From positions 1 to 48,274 of the forward strand of contig DEYL01000028.1 in the NCBI GenBank assembly GCA_002364535.1: 48,274 nucleotides of DNA, read 5' to 3'. Every line of letters begins with the position of its first letter. The first letter of the stretch is position 1. The notes under the pieces are model-generated. The model saw only the letters and a list, made by a program, of their open reading frames with translations. It was not told the origin of the DNA and did no database searches. The position numbers and the translations under genes were made by a program. Below, in pieces: positions 1 through 7,350 of this stretch. The stretch is from Flavobacteriaceae bacterium UBA3159. Its GTDB lineage: Bacteria > Bacteroidota > Bacteroidia > Flavobacteriales > Flavobacteriaceae.

Positions 1-803
1 AAAATTATTATTAACCCTAAAATACCAGAGCTAACTAAAGAATACATAATTGATTTGGGCACCGTTGACTTTGGATTTTTTGTTTCCTCTGACATGTCAG
101 CAGCTGCTTCAAATCCAGTCAAACACCAAGCGCCAAGCAAAATTGATAATGCAAATGATTTTAATGTGAGATCTGACAGATTAAAACTGTTAACATTGTA
201 TAACATTTCTAAATCACTTTTTTTAAACAAAAAATAGGCTAAAAAAGATATTAACATGAAAACACCTATAATTTCTGTAATAACACCAAAGTTATTTATC
301 TTGGAAACTACATTTATCCCCTTTAAATGAATAAATGTTACCGTCCATATAATGATAATACAAATCAACAAACTGCTAATTGTAACATCAAAATTTTGAA
401 GAATTAGATCGCTTATAAGCATGCTAAGCGCCCTACATATGCCAGGAAAACCAGTAAGGAACTGTAATAACAATAACCAGCCTGTTATAAACCCGAGTTT
501 TGGTCCAACCAATCTATACGTCCACTGATATCCATATCCTGAAATAGGATAATTAATAGATAATTCTGCCATTAAAAGTGCTACAATAAATTGTCCGGCA
601 AATACAATAATCCAGGAAAGAGGAATGAAATTTCCAACTTCTGAATATCCAAAATGGAAATTTGCAAAAATACCAGTAAGAATAGAGATTAAGGAAAATG
701 ATACGGCGAATGAAGAAAATTTTCGCATAGACCTCTTCAGGTCCTGCTTGTAACCAAACTTGGCTAATTCCTTGGAATCATCATCAATATTAGACAGGGA
801 CAT
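1..803 (-). CDS. APC-superfamily amino acid/choline permease, N-terminal part (cut by window edge)
   Basis: Inner-membrane secondary transporter of the APC superfamily. Its sequence most resembles the amino acid/choline (GABA permease-like) branch. From the ATG at 803 the leftward frame stays open for 267 codons to the window edge. Seen: N-terminal LAKFGYKQDLKRSMRKFSSF followed by SFSLISILTGIF, a pattern typical of that branch; about six hydrophobic segments (residues ~30-50, 58-80, 103-125, 138-158, 170-192, 212-232); and GFEAAADMSEETKNP near residue 235, a conserved loop of the family. The C-terminal half is missing. It overlaps the end of the upstream acetyltransferase by 14 bases, so the two are probably co-transcribed. 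The substrate cannot be read from sequence; GABA, choline or another amino acid is possible. Confidence 0.85.
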   Translation of the reverse strand, partial: MSLSNIDDDSKELAKFGYKQDLKRSMRKFSSFAVSFSLISILTGIFANFHFGYSEVGNFIPLSWIIVFAGQFIVALLMAELSINYPISGYGYQWTYRLVGPKLGFITGWLLLLQFLTGFPGICRALSMLISDLILQNFDVTISSLLICIIIIWTVTFIHLKGINVVSKINNFGVITEIIGVFMLISFLAYFLFKKSDLEMLYNVNSFNLSDLTLKSFALSILLGAWCLTGFEAAADMSEETKNPKSTVPKSIMYSLVSSGILGLIII

Positions 804-1269
804 GGCTTAAAATACCTTTATAAATTCCAGGGTCTGATCCTTCTATAATTTTCGCACCAAAAGTTTTTTCATAAAACTTCGCCGGCCCTACTCCTCCGAT
901 AATAGCATATGCATAACCCATCTCTTTCATTGATTTAAGTGATAAATAAAGAAGCACTTTACCTAGGCCCTTTTTTCTGTAATCTTCAGATACCCCCATT
1001 GGTCCTAAAAAATTTAAGTAAGCCGCATCATAAGTAGAAAACCCTATGATTTTTCCATCATTTATTGCTACGAATGTTGAAATGGGATTTTTTGAAAATG
1101 AAACGTCAACTTCACTTTCCCATCCATCTCCAAAGTTTTCTTTAACCCAATTGTTTACTATATATTTTTCAGCAGCCAAAGGACGTCTAAAATCAATCTC
1201 TTTTTTTAATTGCTGATACTCTTTGCACTCCTCAGGAAGTTCATAGAGTTTTACTAACATATCTTTCAT
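790..1269 (-). CDS. GNAT-family N-acetyltransferase
   Basis: Predicted cytoplasmic acetyl-CoA-dependent acetyltransferase of 159 residues; substrate unknown. The acetyl-CoA pyrophosphate loop is visible as RKKGLG at residues 98-103 after the beta-strand FLGPMGVSEDY, and the C-terminal FYEKTFGA (132-139) is the usual GNAT motif B. The N-terminal ~55 residues (LPEECKEYQQLKKEIDFRRP) lie before the conserved fold and carry no motif I know. An alternative ATG is at codon 4. It lies 9 bases after another GNAT gene and overlaps the start of the permease by 14 bases, so all three look like one leftward transcript. The two GNATs are clearly different in sequence and not a recent duplication. Confidence 0.8.
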   Translation of the reverse strand: MKDMLVKLYELPEECKEYQQLKKEIDFRRPLAAEKYIVNNWVKENFGDGWESEVDVSFSKNPISTFVAINDGKIIGFSTYDAAYLNFLGPMGVSEDYRKKGLGKVLLYLSLKSMKEMGYAYAIIGGVGPAKFYEKTFGAKIIEGSDPGIYKGILSHVPV

Positions 1270-1278
1270 CTTTTTATT

Positions 1279-1710
1279 TTAAAGTGATTTAACCATACTA
1301 AAACCGTTTACCTTAAAACCCAATTTTTCATAAAAAAGAATATTATTTTTACTGCAGTCTAACTTAATTTTATAACATCCTTCTTTGTCAGTAACCTCTA
1401 TTAGATAGTCTACGATCAGTTTTCCTATTTTTTTATTTCTAAATTCTTTATGAACAACAACATCCTCTATGTAAGCCATTAATCCTTTTTTCAATTTCAT
1501 TTCAAAGTTTATAGATCCATATCCAATAAGTTTATCATTGAAAAAAAAACAATATCCATAAATATTTTGTTGGTTAGAATACCTTTCCCAAATACTTTCG
1601 AGCTTTTTTTTTGGTGGATTATAAACTGAAATTTCTTGAAGTAAGTCAATTACTTTTGGTAAATCATTTTTGCTAACTCTCCTAATCAAAATTTCATTTA
1701 AAGCAATCAT
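1279..1710 (-). CDS. GNAT N-acetyltransferase resembling glucosamine-phosphate acetyltransferase (Gna1 type)
   Basis: A 143-residue acetyltransferase. The core IEDVVV (81-86), RNKKIGKLIVDYL (91-103), CYKIKLDCS (112-120) and FYEKLGF (126-132) follows the layout of eukaryotic-type Gna1 (IEDVVV, RGKxxGKxL, CYKIxLxC, FYxKxGF), which acetylates glucosamine-6-phosphate. Most bacteria use GlmU instead, so the true substrate may be another amine. It is the first gene of the leftward group with a second GNAT and an amine/amino acid permease, and a TAnnTTTG box lies about 55 bases upstream. The GNAT fold is secure; the Gna1-like specificity is inference from motif resemblance only. Confidence 0.8.
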   Translation of the reverse strand: MIALNEILIRRVSKNDLPKVIDLLQEISVYNPPKKKLESIWERYSNQQNIYGYCFFFNDKLIGYGSINFEMKLKKGLMAYIEDVVVHKEFRNKKIGKLIVDYLIEVTDKEGCYKIKLDCSKNNILFYEKLGFKVNGFSMVKSL

Positions 1711-1764
1711 CGTATGAATTAAAAAGAAGGTCTACTGTAATGTTCAGAATCAACTCTATCCTTT

Positions 1765-1772
1765 CAAATATA
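1765..1772 (-). promoter_or_regulatory. Bacteroidota -7 promoter box (TATATTTG) for the GNAT-permease group
   Basis: On the minus strand TATATTTG matches the Bacteroidota -7 consensus TAnnTTTG. It sits 54 bases before the ATG at 1710. A TTG lies upstream, but only about 13 bases away, closer than the usual ~19-21, so the -33 element is uncertain. Confidence 0.5.
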
Positions 1773-1835
1773 ACAAATTCATTAACAAGGAAAAAAACCT
1801 AAGATTCATAAACTGCTATTGTAGAGGAAGAATAA

Positions 1836-2072
1836 ACTAACTCCAATATAAAAACTGTTTCAATTGAAAAAGTGAAAATCCATGAACAAACTGAAATTCA
1901 TCATCCTAAGCTAGCTCCCCCAATCAATGAAGCACTAAAAGTAATGGATATGCACTTTGAGGATTGAAGTTTTTTGGTAAAAGGATTTTATATAGAAGAG
2001 TTTCTCCACGGCTTTAAAAAACTTTCACTTCATACTGTTGACCTTGAGTTAGATGGTGGCTTAAGACGGTAA
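1836..2072 (+). pseudogene. Possible remnant of a decayed reading frame
   Basis: One plus-strand frame reads 79 codons between stops at 1833 and 2070 with a single internal TGA at 1965-1967. The residues around the stop look protein-like (HHPKLAPPINEALKVMDMHF before it, GFYIEEFLHGFKKLSLHTVD after it). A one-base change of TGG to TGA would explain the interruption. There is no good start codon and I recognise no family, so this could equally be chance openness. It would fit a degraded accessory gene in a region already carrying loosely organised genes. Confidence 0.25.
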
Positions 2073-2109
2073 TCAACAAAAAAAATCAAATAAGAAGTCT
2101 TTACGTCAT

Positions 2110-3039
2110 TTAATTTTTTTTGATTGGAGTGTCATCACAGTCAATGAATCCTGCTGCATATAAAAGTCCATTACCAAGGAATTCAAGTAATTTAGGATTT
2201 TCATAGCTTTGTGCGTTATGTGAAGGCGAGGAATAAAAAACTCTGCCACGTCCATATCGTTTAATCCATGAAACGTACTTTATTTTGTCTTTGGGACGCT
2301 CTCGTTTCATTTTGATTTTATCCAATTCAATGTACAATAAAGGTCTAAAATCATATCTGTAATAAGCATTTTTAAAAAAATATGGTTCATCATAATGAAC
2401 AAAGCCATCGGAATCAAAACTGCTTACCAGAGGATGATTTGGGTTAACCAATTTTATATGAAGTTCCTGCTGTGGGGGGTGAAAATCAAAACTACCTCCA
2501 GTCATATCGCTAAAATCGATAGAATTGTTCTGCATTACAATCGCACCGTGCAAAAGCATAAGCCCTTTTCCTTTCTTTACAAATTGAATTATATTGTTTT
2601 CCAGTTTTCTTGCTTTATTTATTTTTTGTTGACTATTTAATGAAGAATCCTTATTAAAAATATCCCAAAATAAATCCCTTCGTTCTCCGTGAGAATTTGT
2701 GTTATTGAGAATTATAACATCAAATTTTGAAATTTTATTTTTATAAAAAACAGTATAATCCTTTGATAGGGTTATCTCAAAAGCACCTGAATTTTGAGCA
2801 ATAATTTCCATTACAGCCTCTGTATGGGGTATTGACCAGTGTTGGTAACCAGTGTGAAGAGAAAAAATTAAGAGTTTTTTCTTCTTTCTAGTATCTGTTT
2901 TTTTTTGAACCCTTACCATAGATTCAATTTTTTCTTTCCACTCTGAGTTCAACTCAAAAGGTTGAAATCTTTGTCCATATATTAATGAAAAGCTTGAAAA
3001 TAATAAAACTGTGAGAAAAAATTTTAATTTTAAATCCAT
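2110..3039 (-). CDS. Exported ThuA-domain protein
   Basis: A 309-residue secreted or periplasmic ThuA-domain (trehalose-utilisation-like) protein with a class I glutamine amidotransferase-like fold. The N-terminus is a Sec signal peptide (KLKFFLTVLLFSSFSLIYG, cleavage before Q23). ThuA hallmarks: LLIFSLHTGYQHWSIPHTEA (56-75), FDVIILNNT (106-114), GKGLMLLHGA (157-166) and near the C-terminus RGRVFYSSPSHNAQS (264-278). ThuA proteins of sinorhizobia act in conversion of disaccharides to 3-keto derivatives; exported Bacteroidota members often sit beside Gfo/Idh/MocA oxidoreductases and DUF6807 proteins, as here. It is transcribed away from that cluster across a shared intergenic region, so co-regulation is likely. 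The catalytic role is unknown. Confidence 0.85.
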   Translation of the reverse strand: MDLKLKFFLTVLLFSSFSLIYGQRFQPFELNSEWKEKIESMVRVQKKTDTRKKKKLLIFSLHTGYQHWSIPHTEAVMEIIAQNSGAFEITLSKDYTVFYKNKISKFDVIILNNTNSHGERRDLFWDIFNKDSSLNSQQKINKARKLENNIIQFVKKGKGLMLLHGAIVMQNNSIDFSDMTGGSFDFHPPQQELHIKLVNPNHPLVSSFDSDGFVHYDEPYFFKNAYYRYDFRPLLYIELDKIKMKRERPKDKIKYVSWIKRYGRGRVFYSSPSHNAQSYENPKLLEFLGNGLLYAAGFIDCDDTPIKKN

Positions 3040-3118
3040 CTAAATTCTTTGATTATAATACAAGATTACTAATTTTAATTAATAGATAATCGTTGAATTT
3101 ACTAAATTTAACTCCTCA

Positions 3119-3136
3119 AACGTGTGCGTACACGTT
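3119..3136. promoter_or_regulatory. 18-bp inverted repeat, candidate operator
   Basis: AACGTGT and ACACGTT are perfect 7-base inverted half-sites around a 4-base GCGT spacer. The element is GC-rich against very AT-rich flanks. It lies in the divergent region between the ThuA gene and the sugar-oxidation cluster, about 80 bases from the former start and 190 from the latter. Size, symmetry and CG-containing half-sites resemble LacI-family operators. No regulator gene is in the window. Confidence 0.5.
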
Positions 3137-3156
3137 ATAATATTTAAAAAATTAAT

Positions 3157-3172
3157 TTGATCCTATGATCAA
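3157..3172. promoter_or_regulatory. Second inverted repeat, possible regulator site
   Basis: TTGATC and GATCAA form perfect 6-base arms around a 4-base CTAT spacer, centred 37 bases to the right of the 3119-3136 repeat. It shares the arm-N4-arm layout but not the sequence. The TTGAT...ATCAA halves recall FNR-type sites, but the spacing (6 instead of 4) does not match. It may be chance in AT-rich DNA. Confidence 0.25.
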
Positions 3173-3328
3173 TAATGATATTAATATAAAAAAAGATAAT
3201 AGTATTGTTGCCCATGCATTAGTCAATTTAAGGCTTTTTGAAAATTTTCAGATGCAAGCTACAATCAAAAGCTTTAACGTTACAAATAATTATACTATTT
3301 GCTAATTTTATTAATTTACACTGCTATT

Positions 3329-4573
3329 ATGAAAAAATTTTACCTATTGTTCATGCTGGTTTTGGGATGTGCTAATGGAAATCAACAATCCTGCTTGTGC
3401 ATAAAAGTAGAAGACATCAAGGTCATTGATATGGAAAGGCCCATTTCGGTTGTACTTGATAAAGAAAAAAATAGCTGCTGGAGTCAAGACATGGTATTGA
3501 TTAAAAAGTCTGGAACTCAAATGGAGCCTATTGCTTACCAAATAGACCCAAATGAGGATAACAAAATTTGGTTTAAACATAGCAGCGAATCGGCAGGCAA
3601 AACTACTTACTGTTTTACGAAAAAAAAAGAAACTATCAACACTCCTCTGTTCCTGTCCAAGAAAGAGGATGGTGATCTAAAGCTAAAATTCGGAGAACAA
3701 TCATTGATCCATTATCGTTATGAAATGAAATCACCACCGGAAGGCATTAATCAACTTTTCCAAAAATCCGGCTATATACACCCCGTTATTTCTCCAAAAG
3801 GAGATACCCTCACACGAATTCAACCCCCCGATCACTATCACCATTATGGGGTTTGGGGTCCATGGACCAGAACCAGAATCGACGATGTTGGTGTAGACTT
3901 TTGGAATTTGAATGATGGACAAGGCACCGTTTTATTTAAAAGTTTTAACAACATCGAATCAGGAAGTGTTTATGGGGGGTTTAATGCACATCAAGAACAT
4001 TTCAATTTGACCCAAAAAAATGGAGCTCAATTGGCACTCAACGAAAACTTAATGGTCAAAGTTTGGAAAAATAATAATCCCGATCAGTACTTTATAGATT
4101 ATACTTCCAACTTCAGTTCTCCGCTGAAAAACGGTATTCTTTTCGAAGCCTATCGATATGGAGGTGGTTTGGGATTCCGCTTTAAAGGACAATGGAACAA
4201 AGACAATTGTGAGGTCATTACTTCGGATGGAAAAAATAGAGCTGAAGCTGACGGTACCTCTGCAAGATGGTGTATTGTTTATGGAGATTCCAGCGATGGG
4301 CAAAGCAGCACAGGTGTTCTCTTTATGAGTCACCCCAATAATCAATCGCATCCGGAACCCATGAGAGTCTGGCCTTTGAACGCCAATAAAGGAAGAGGAG
4401 ATATGTTTTTTGAATTTTGTCCCATTCGTCACAAAGAATGGAAAATTGAACCCCAACAAAACTATGAACTAAATTATCGTATGCTTGTTTTTGATGGTAA
4501 AATCACCCCCGAAGAAGCTGAAAAACACTGGAAAGCGTTTGCTTTTCAATCCTCAATAGAAATATCAAAATAA
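3329..4573 (+). CDS. DUF6807 (PmoA-like) lipoprotein
   Basis: A 414-residue exported lipoprotein of the DUF6807 family, often called PmoA-like although it is not a methane monooxygenase subunit. The start chosen is the ATG at 3329, which gives a lipoprotein signal (MKKFYLLFMLVLGC, lipid-modified Cys14); an upstream in-frame TTG would add 10 residues. The family signature GYIHPVISPKGDTLTRIQPP (138-157) runs into DHYHHYGVWGPWTRT with clustered histidines and then VDFWNL. Function is unproven; in Bacteroidota these proteins recur with Gfo/Idh/MocA oxidoreductases and ThuA proteins in carbohydrate loci, so a sugar-derivative role is likely. First gene of a five-gene run, 8 bases before the next. 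Confidence 0.85.
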   Translation: MKKFYLLFMLVLGCANGNQQSCLCIKVEDIKVIDMERPISVVLDKEKNSCWSQDMVLIKKSGTQMEPIAYQIDPNEDNKIWFKHSSESAGKTTYCFTKKKETINTPLFLSKKEDGDLKLKFGEQSLIHYRYEMKSPPEGINQLFQKSGYIHPVISPKGDTLTRIQPPDHYHHYGVWGPWTRTRIDDVGVDFWNLNDGQGTVLFKSFNNIESGSVYGGFNAHQEHFNLTQKNGAQLALNENLMVKVWKNNNPDQYFIDYTSNFSSPLKNGILFEAYRYGGGLGFRFKGQWNKDNCEVITSDGKNRAEADGTSARWCIVYGDSSDGQSSTGVLFMSHPNNQSHPEPMRVWPLNANKGRGDMFFEFCPIRHKEWKIEPQQNYELNYRMLVFDGKITPEEAEKHWKAFAFQSSIEISK

Positions 4574-4581
4574 TTAAACCA

Positions 4582-5958
4582 ATGAAGAGAAGAAAATTTA
4601 TAGGTAAAACCGCACTAGGAACAGCAGCAATGGTTGGGTTCCCCTCAATAGTCCCAGCCAATGTACTTGGAAAAAATGCTCCCAGTAACAAAATTAATAT
4701 CGGACAAATAGGTTGTGGGCGTATTGCTCGTTCCCATGATCTGATTGACACCATGGCCTTTGACAACGCTAATGTTATGGCAGTTTGTGACGTGGATGCC
4801 AACCGGATGAAAGATGGAAAGTTGTTGGTCGATCAATTTTATCAAGAGAAAAAAGGAAAAACCAACTACAAGGGCACAAAGATATATGGAGATTACCGTA
4901 AAATGTTAATGGACAAAGACATCGACGGGGTCTTGATATCTACTCCCGACCACTGGCATTCTCAACCTGCTATAGAAGCAGCCATCGCAGGAAAAGATAT
5001 TTATCTTCAGAAACCTACCTCCCTGACCATCAAAGAGGGGAGACAGTTGGTCAATGCAGTTCAAAAAAACAAGGTCATTCTTCAGGTAGGAACACAGCAA
5101 AGAGCTATGCCTCAATTTAGAATTGCTGCCGAATTGGTAAGAAACGGTAGAATTGGAAAATTACATACCGTAAAAATTGGGCTTCCCGGTGATCCAGGAG
5201 GGCCCGAGGCACCTGCCATGCCCATTCCTGAAAATTTGAATTTTGACATGTGGTTGGGCTCAACTCCCAAGGTTCTCTACACAGAAATTGGGGTTCACCC
5301 TGAGAAGGGATACACCAGGCCGGGTTGGCTCAGACATGAAAATTACGGTGCAGGAATGATTACGGGTTGGGGACAACACCATTATGACTCGGCTGCATGG
5401 GGTATGAATACCGAATTGGTTGGACCTTCATCGGTTCAAGCCATTGCAGATTTTCCCAAATCAGGGTTGTGGAATGTCCATGGTGATTTCATGGTCAAAC
5501 ACGAATACGACAATGGTATCACTGTCTTGACCAGTGGAGGGTATCCCAATGGGGTAAGATATGAGGGGTCCGAAGGTTGGATTTTTGTCTCAAGGGGGTC
5601 TTATGTAGCATCAAGCACCGATCCTGTTGCACTGGAAAAAAGCAAAAAAGCACTAGACGCCTCCGATCCAAAAATTCTAGATTCGAAAATTGGGACCAAT
5701 GAAACCCATCTCTATAAAATAGATGACCAGCACGGAAACTGGCTCGACTGTATTGAGTCCAGAAAAGCTCCCATCTCCCCAGTTGATATGGGTCATATGG
5801 CATGTGTGGTCTGTTTGATCAGTCACATTGCTATGAAAATACCTCGTAAACTTGAATGGGATTCAAAAGCAGAGAAATTCATCAACGACGATGAGGCCAA
5901 TGCCATGTTGGCAAGACCCCAAAGAAAACCCTACGGAACCAATCAATTAAAAGTTTAA
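4582..5958 (+). CDS. Tat-exported Gfo/Idh/MocA-family oxidoreductase
   Basis: A 458-residue NAD(P)-dependent oxidoreductase of the glucose-fructose oxidoreductase type, probably acting on a sugar or sugar acid outside the cytoplasm. The N-terminus MKRRKFIGKTALGTAA is a twin-arginine signal (R3-R4). The Rossmann loop GQIGCGRIA is at 41-49, STPDHWHSQPAIEAA starts at 120, and YLQKPTS at 141-147 corresponds to the family EKP motif with Glu replaced by Gln, the Lys kept. A histidine pair in GWGQHHYD (262-269) is in the catalytic region. Tat export fits a protein that carries a tightly bound nucleotide, as in Zymomonas GFOR. GH109-type glycosidase activity is an alternative for this fold. Confidence 0.88.
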   Translation: MKRRKFIGKTALGTAAMVGFPSIVPANVLGKNAPSNKINIGQIGCGRIARSHDLIDTMAFDNANVMAVCDVDANRMKDGKLLVDQFYQEKKGKTNYKGTKIYGDYRKMLMDKDIDGVLISTPDHWHSQPAIEAAIAGKDIYLQKPTSLTIKEGRQLVNAVQKNKVILQVGTQQRAMPQFRIAAELVRNGRIGKLHTVKIGLPGDPGGPEAPAMPIPENLNFDMWLGSTPKVLYTEIGVHPEKGYTRPGWLRHENYGAGMITGWGQHHYDSAAWGMNTELVGPSSVQAIADFPKSGLWNVHGDFMVKHEYDNGITVLTSGGYPNGVRYEGSEGWIFVSRGSYVASSTDPVALEKSKKALDASDPKILDSKIGTNETHLYKIDDQHGNWLDCIESRKAPISPVDMGHMACVVCLISHIAMKIPRKLEWDSKAEKFINDDEANAMLARPQRKPYGTNQLKV

Positions 5959-5970
5959 TTAAAAATCAGA

Positions 5971-7326
5971 ATGAATACTAAAAATTTTTACTGGATTGCA
6001 ATTGCTGCATTCATTGCAGGTTGCGCACCAAAAGAAGAAAACTCAAAAGTAAAATTGATGACCCTCGACCCTGGTCATTTTCACGCCGCTTTGATCCAAA
6101 AAACTTCCTATAAGTACATTGATACAACCGTTGATGTCTATGCCCCTGAAGGACCAGAGGTCAAAGACTTTTTAAACAAAATAGAAGGTTATAACAGAAG
6201 GGCTGAAAACCCCACAAACTGGAAGGTAAAGACCCACTTTAGCGAAGATTATCTGGAAAAAATGATCATAGAAAAACCGGGAAATGTAATGGTGGTTTCG
6301 GGTAAAAACTCCAAAAAAATCGATTACATTTTGGCGGCTGTCAATGCGGGATTGAATGTATATGCAGATAAGCCACTGGTTGTTGATCAAGAAGGTTTTA
6401 AAAAACTAGAAAAAGTCTTTGAAATCGCCAAAAAGAAAAATCTTTTGGTTTACGACATCATGACTGAACGATTCGAGGTTACCACAGGGATTCAGAAAGC
6501 CCTTTCCATGAAACCGGAAGTATTCGGGATGCTTTTAGATGGGACCCCATCAGAACCTTCCATCAGTAAAGAAAGTATTCACCATTTGTCAAAGATCGTT
6601 TCCGGAAAGCCATTGGTAAGACCTGCATGGTTTCTCGATACAAACCAACAGGGAGAGGGTATTGTAGATGTCACTACCCACTTGGTAGATTTAGTGCAAT
6701 GGGAAGCCTTTCCAAACCAGATCATTGACAGATCGGATGTTGAAATCATTTCCGCCAAAAGATGGACCACTACCTTAGCTCCTGATCAGTTTAAAAATAT
6801 TACCGGTTTGGACAGCTACCCCGAATACCTTCAAAAAGATGTCAAGTCAGACACCCTCAACATATACTGTAATGGAGAAATCAACTACACTATAAAGGGA
6901 AAGCACGCAAAGGTTTCCGTAATATGGAATTACAAAGCACCTGAGGGAACGGGAGACACCCACCAAAGCACCATGCGTGGAACAAAAAGTGATCTAATCA
7001 TCAAACAAGGCGAAGCTGAAAACTTCAAACCCACGCTATATGTCTCTGCCAAGCAAGATGAAAACTTTGAGTCCAACTTAAATAAAGCCCTTCAATCGCT
7101 TCAAGGAGATTATCCGGGAATTGAGGCAGATAAAATCTCAGACTCTCAATGGAAAATTGTAATTCCCAAAGTGCTAAAAATTGGGCATGAAGCTCATTTT
7201 AGTCAAGTTACGAACAATTTCCTGAAGTACTATAAGAAAGGTAAACTACTGGAATGGGAAGTGCCAAATATGATTAGTAAATATTATACAACTACACAAG
7301 CTTATAAAAAAGCAATGGAAAAATAA
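5971..7326 (+). CDS. Lipoprotein Gfo/Idh/MocA-like oxidoreductase with atypical nucleotide loop
   Basis: A 451-residue lipoprotein related to Gfo/Idh/MocA enzymes of the kind with a putative oxidoreductase C-terminal domain. The signal ends FIAGC with lipidated Cys18, followed by APKEE; the K-(D/E)2 pattern after the cysteine resembles the surface-lipoprotein export signal described in Flavobacteriia. Instead of a GxGxxG loop the first strand leads into LDPGHFHAALI (32-42), while YADKPLVVD (131-139) keeps the family lysine-proline motif. VDVTTHLVDLVQWEAFPNQ lies in the C-terminal half. It follows the Tat-exported homologue by 12 bases but is very different in sequence. Whether it binds NAD(P) is open. 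Confidence 0.82.
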   Translation: MNTKNFYWIAIAAFIAGCAPKEENSKVKLMTLDPGHFHAALIQKTSYKYIDTTVDVYAPEGPEVKDFLNKIEGYNRRAENPTNWKVKTHFSEDYLEKMIIEKPGNVMVVSGKNSKKIDYILAAVNAGLNVYADKPLVVDQEGFKKLEKVFEIAKKKNLLVYDIMTERFEVTTGIQKALSMKPEVFGMLLDGTPSEPSISKESIHHLSKIVSGKPLVRPAWFLDTNQQGEGIVDVTTHLVDLVQWEAFPNQIIDRSDVEIISAKRWTTTLAPDQFKNITGLDSYPEYLQKDVKSDTLNIYCNGEINYTIKGKHAKVSVIWNYKAPEGTGDTHQSTMRGTKSDLIIKQGEAENFKPTLYVSAKQDENFESNLNKALQSLQGDYPGIEADKISDSQWKIVIPKVLKIGHEAHFSQVTNNFLKYYKKGKLLEWEVPNMISKYYTTTQAYKKAMEK

Positions 7327-7350
7327 TTATTTGTTTAAATTTATATTAAT

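Larger units (their letters stand above)
1711..2109. other. Non-coding stretch between divergently read and leftward genes
   Basis: This 399-base stretch holds the promoter of the GNAT-permease group at its left end. To the right of that it holds only a possible decayed plus-strand frame (1836-2072, listed separately). No tRNA, repeat or clear terminator was seen. Its composition is AT-rich like the flanks. Confidence 0.6.

Noticed and set aside
55..237. Plus-strand 60-codon frame at the left end
   Set aside because: It is antisense to the well-supported APC permease frame on the minus strand.
3157..3172. FNR-type site
   Set aside because: The TTGAT and ATCAA halves are separated by six bases, not four, so it is kept only as an inverted repeat.
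3165..3305. A 46-codon plus-strand frame in the gap before the DUF6807 gene (MINNDININKK...)
   Set aside because: It is AT-rich, low in complexity and overlaps the expected promoter region; there is no family resemblance and no promoter box in front of it.
4503..5803. Several long minus-strand frames opposite the Gfo/Idh/MocA and DUF6807 genes
   Set aside because: They are antisense shadows with cysteine- and serine-rich, non-family translations, while the plus strand carries clear motifs.
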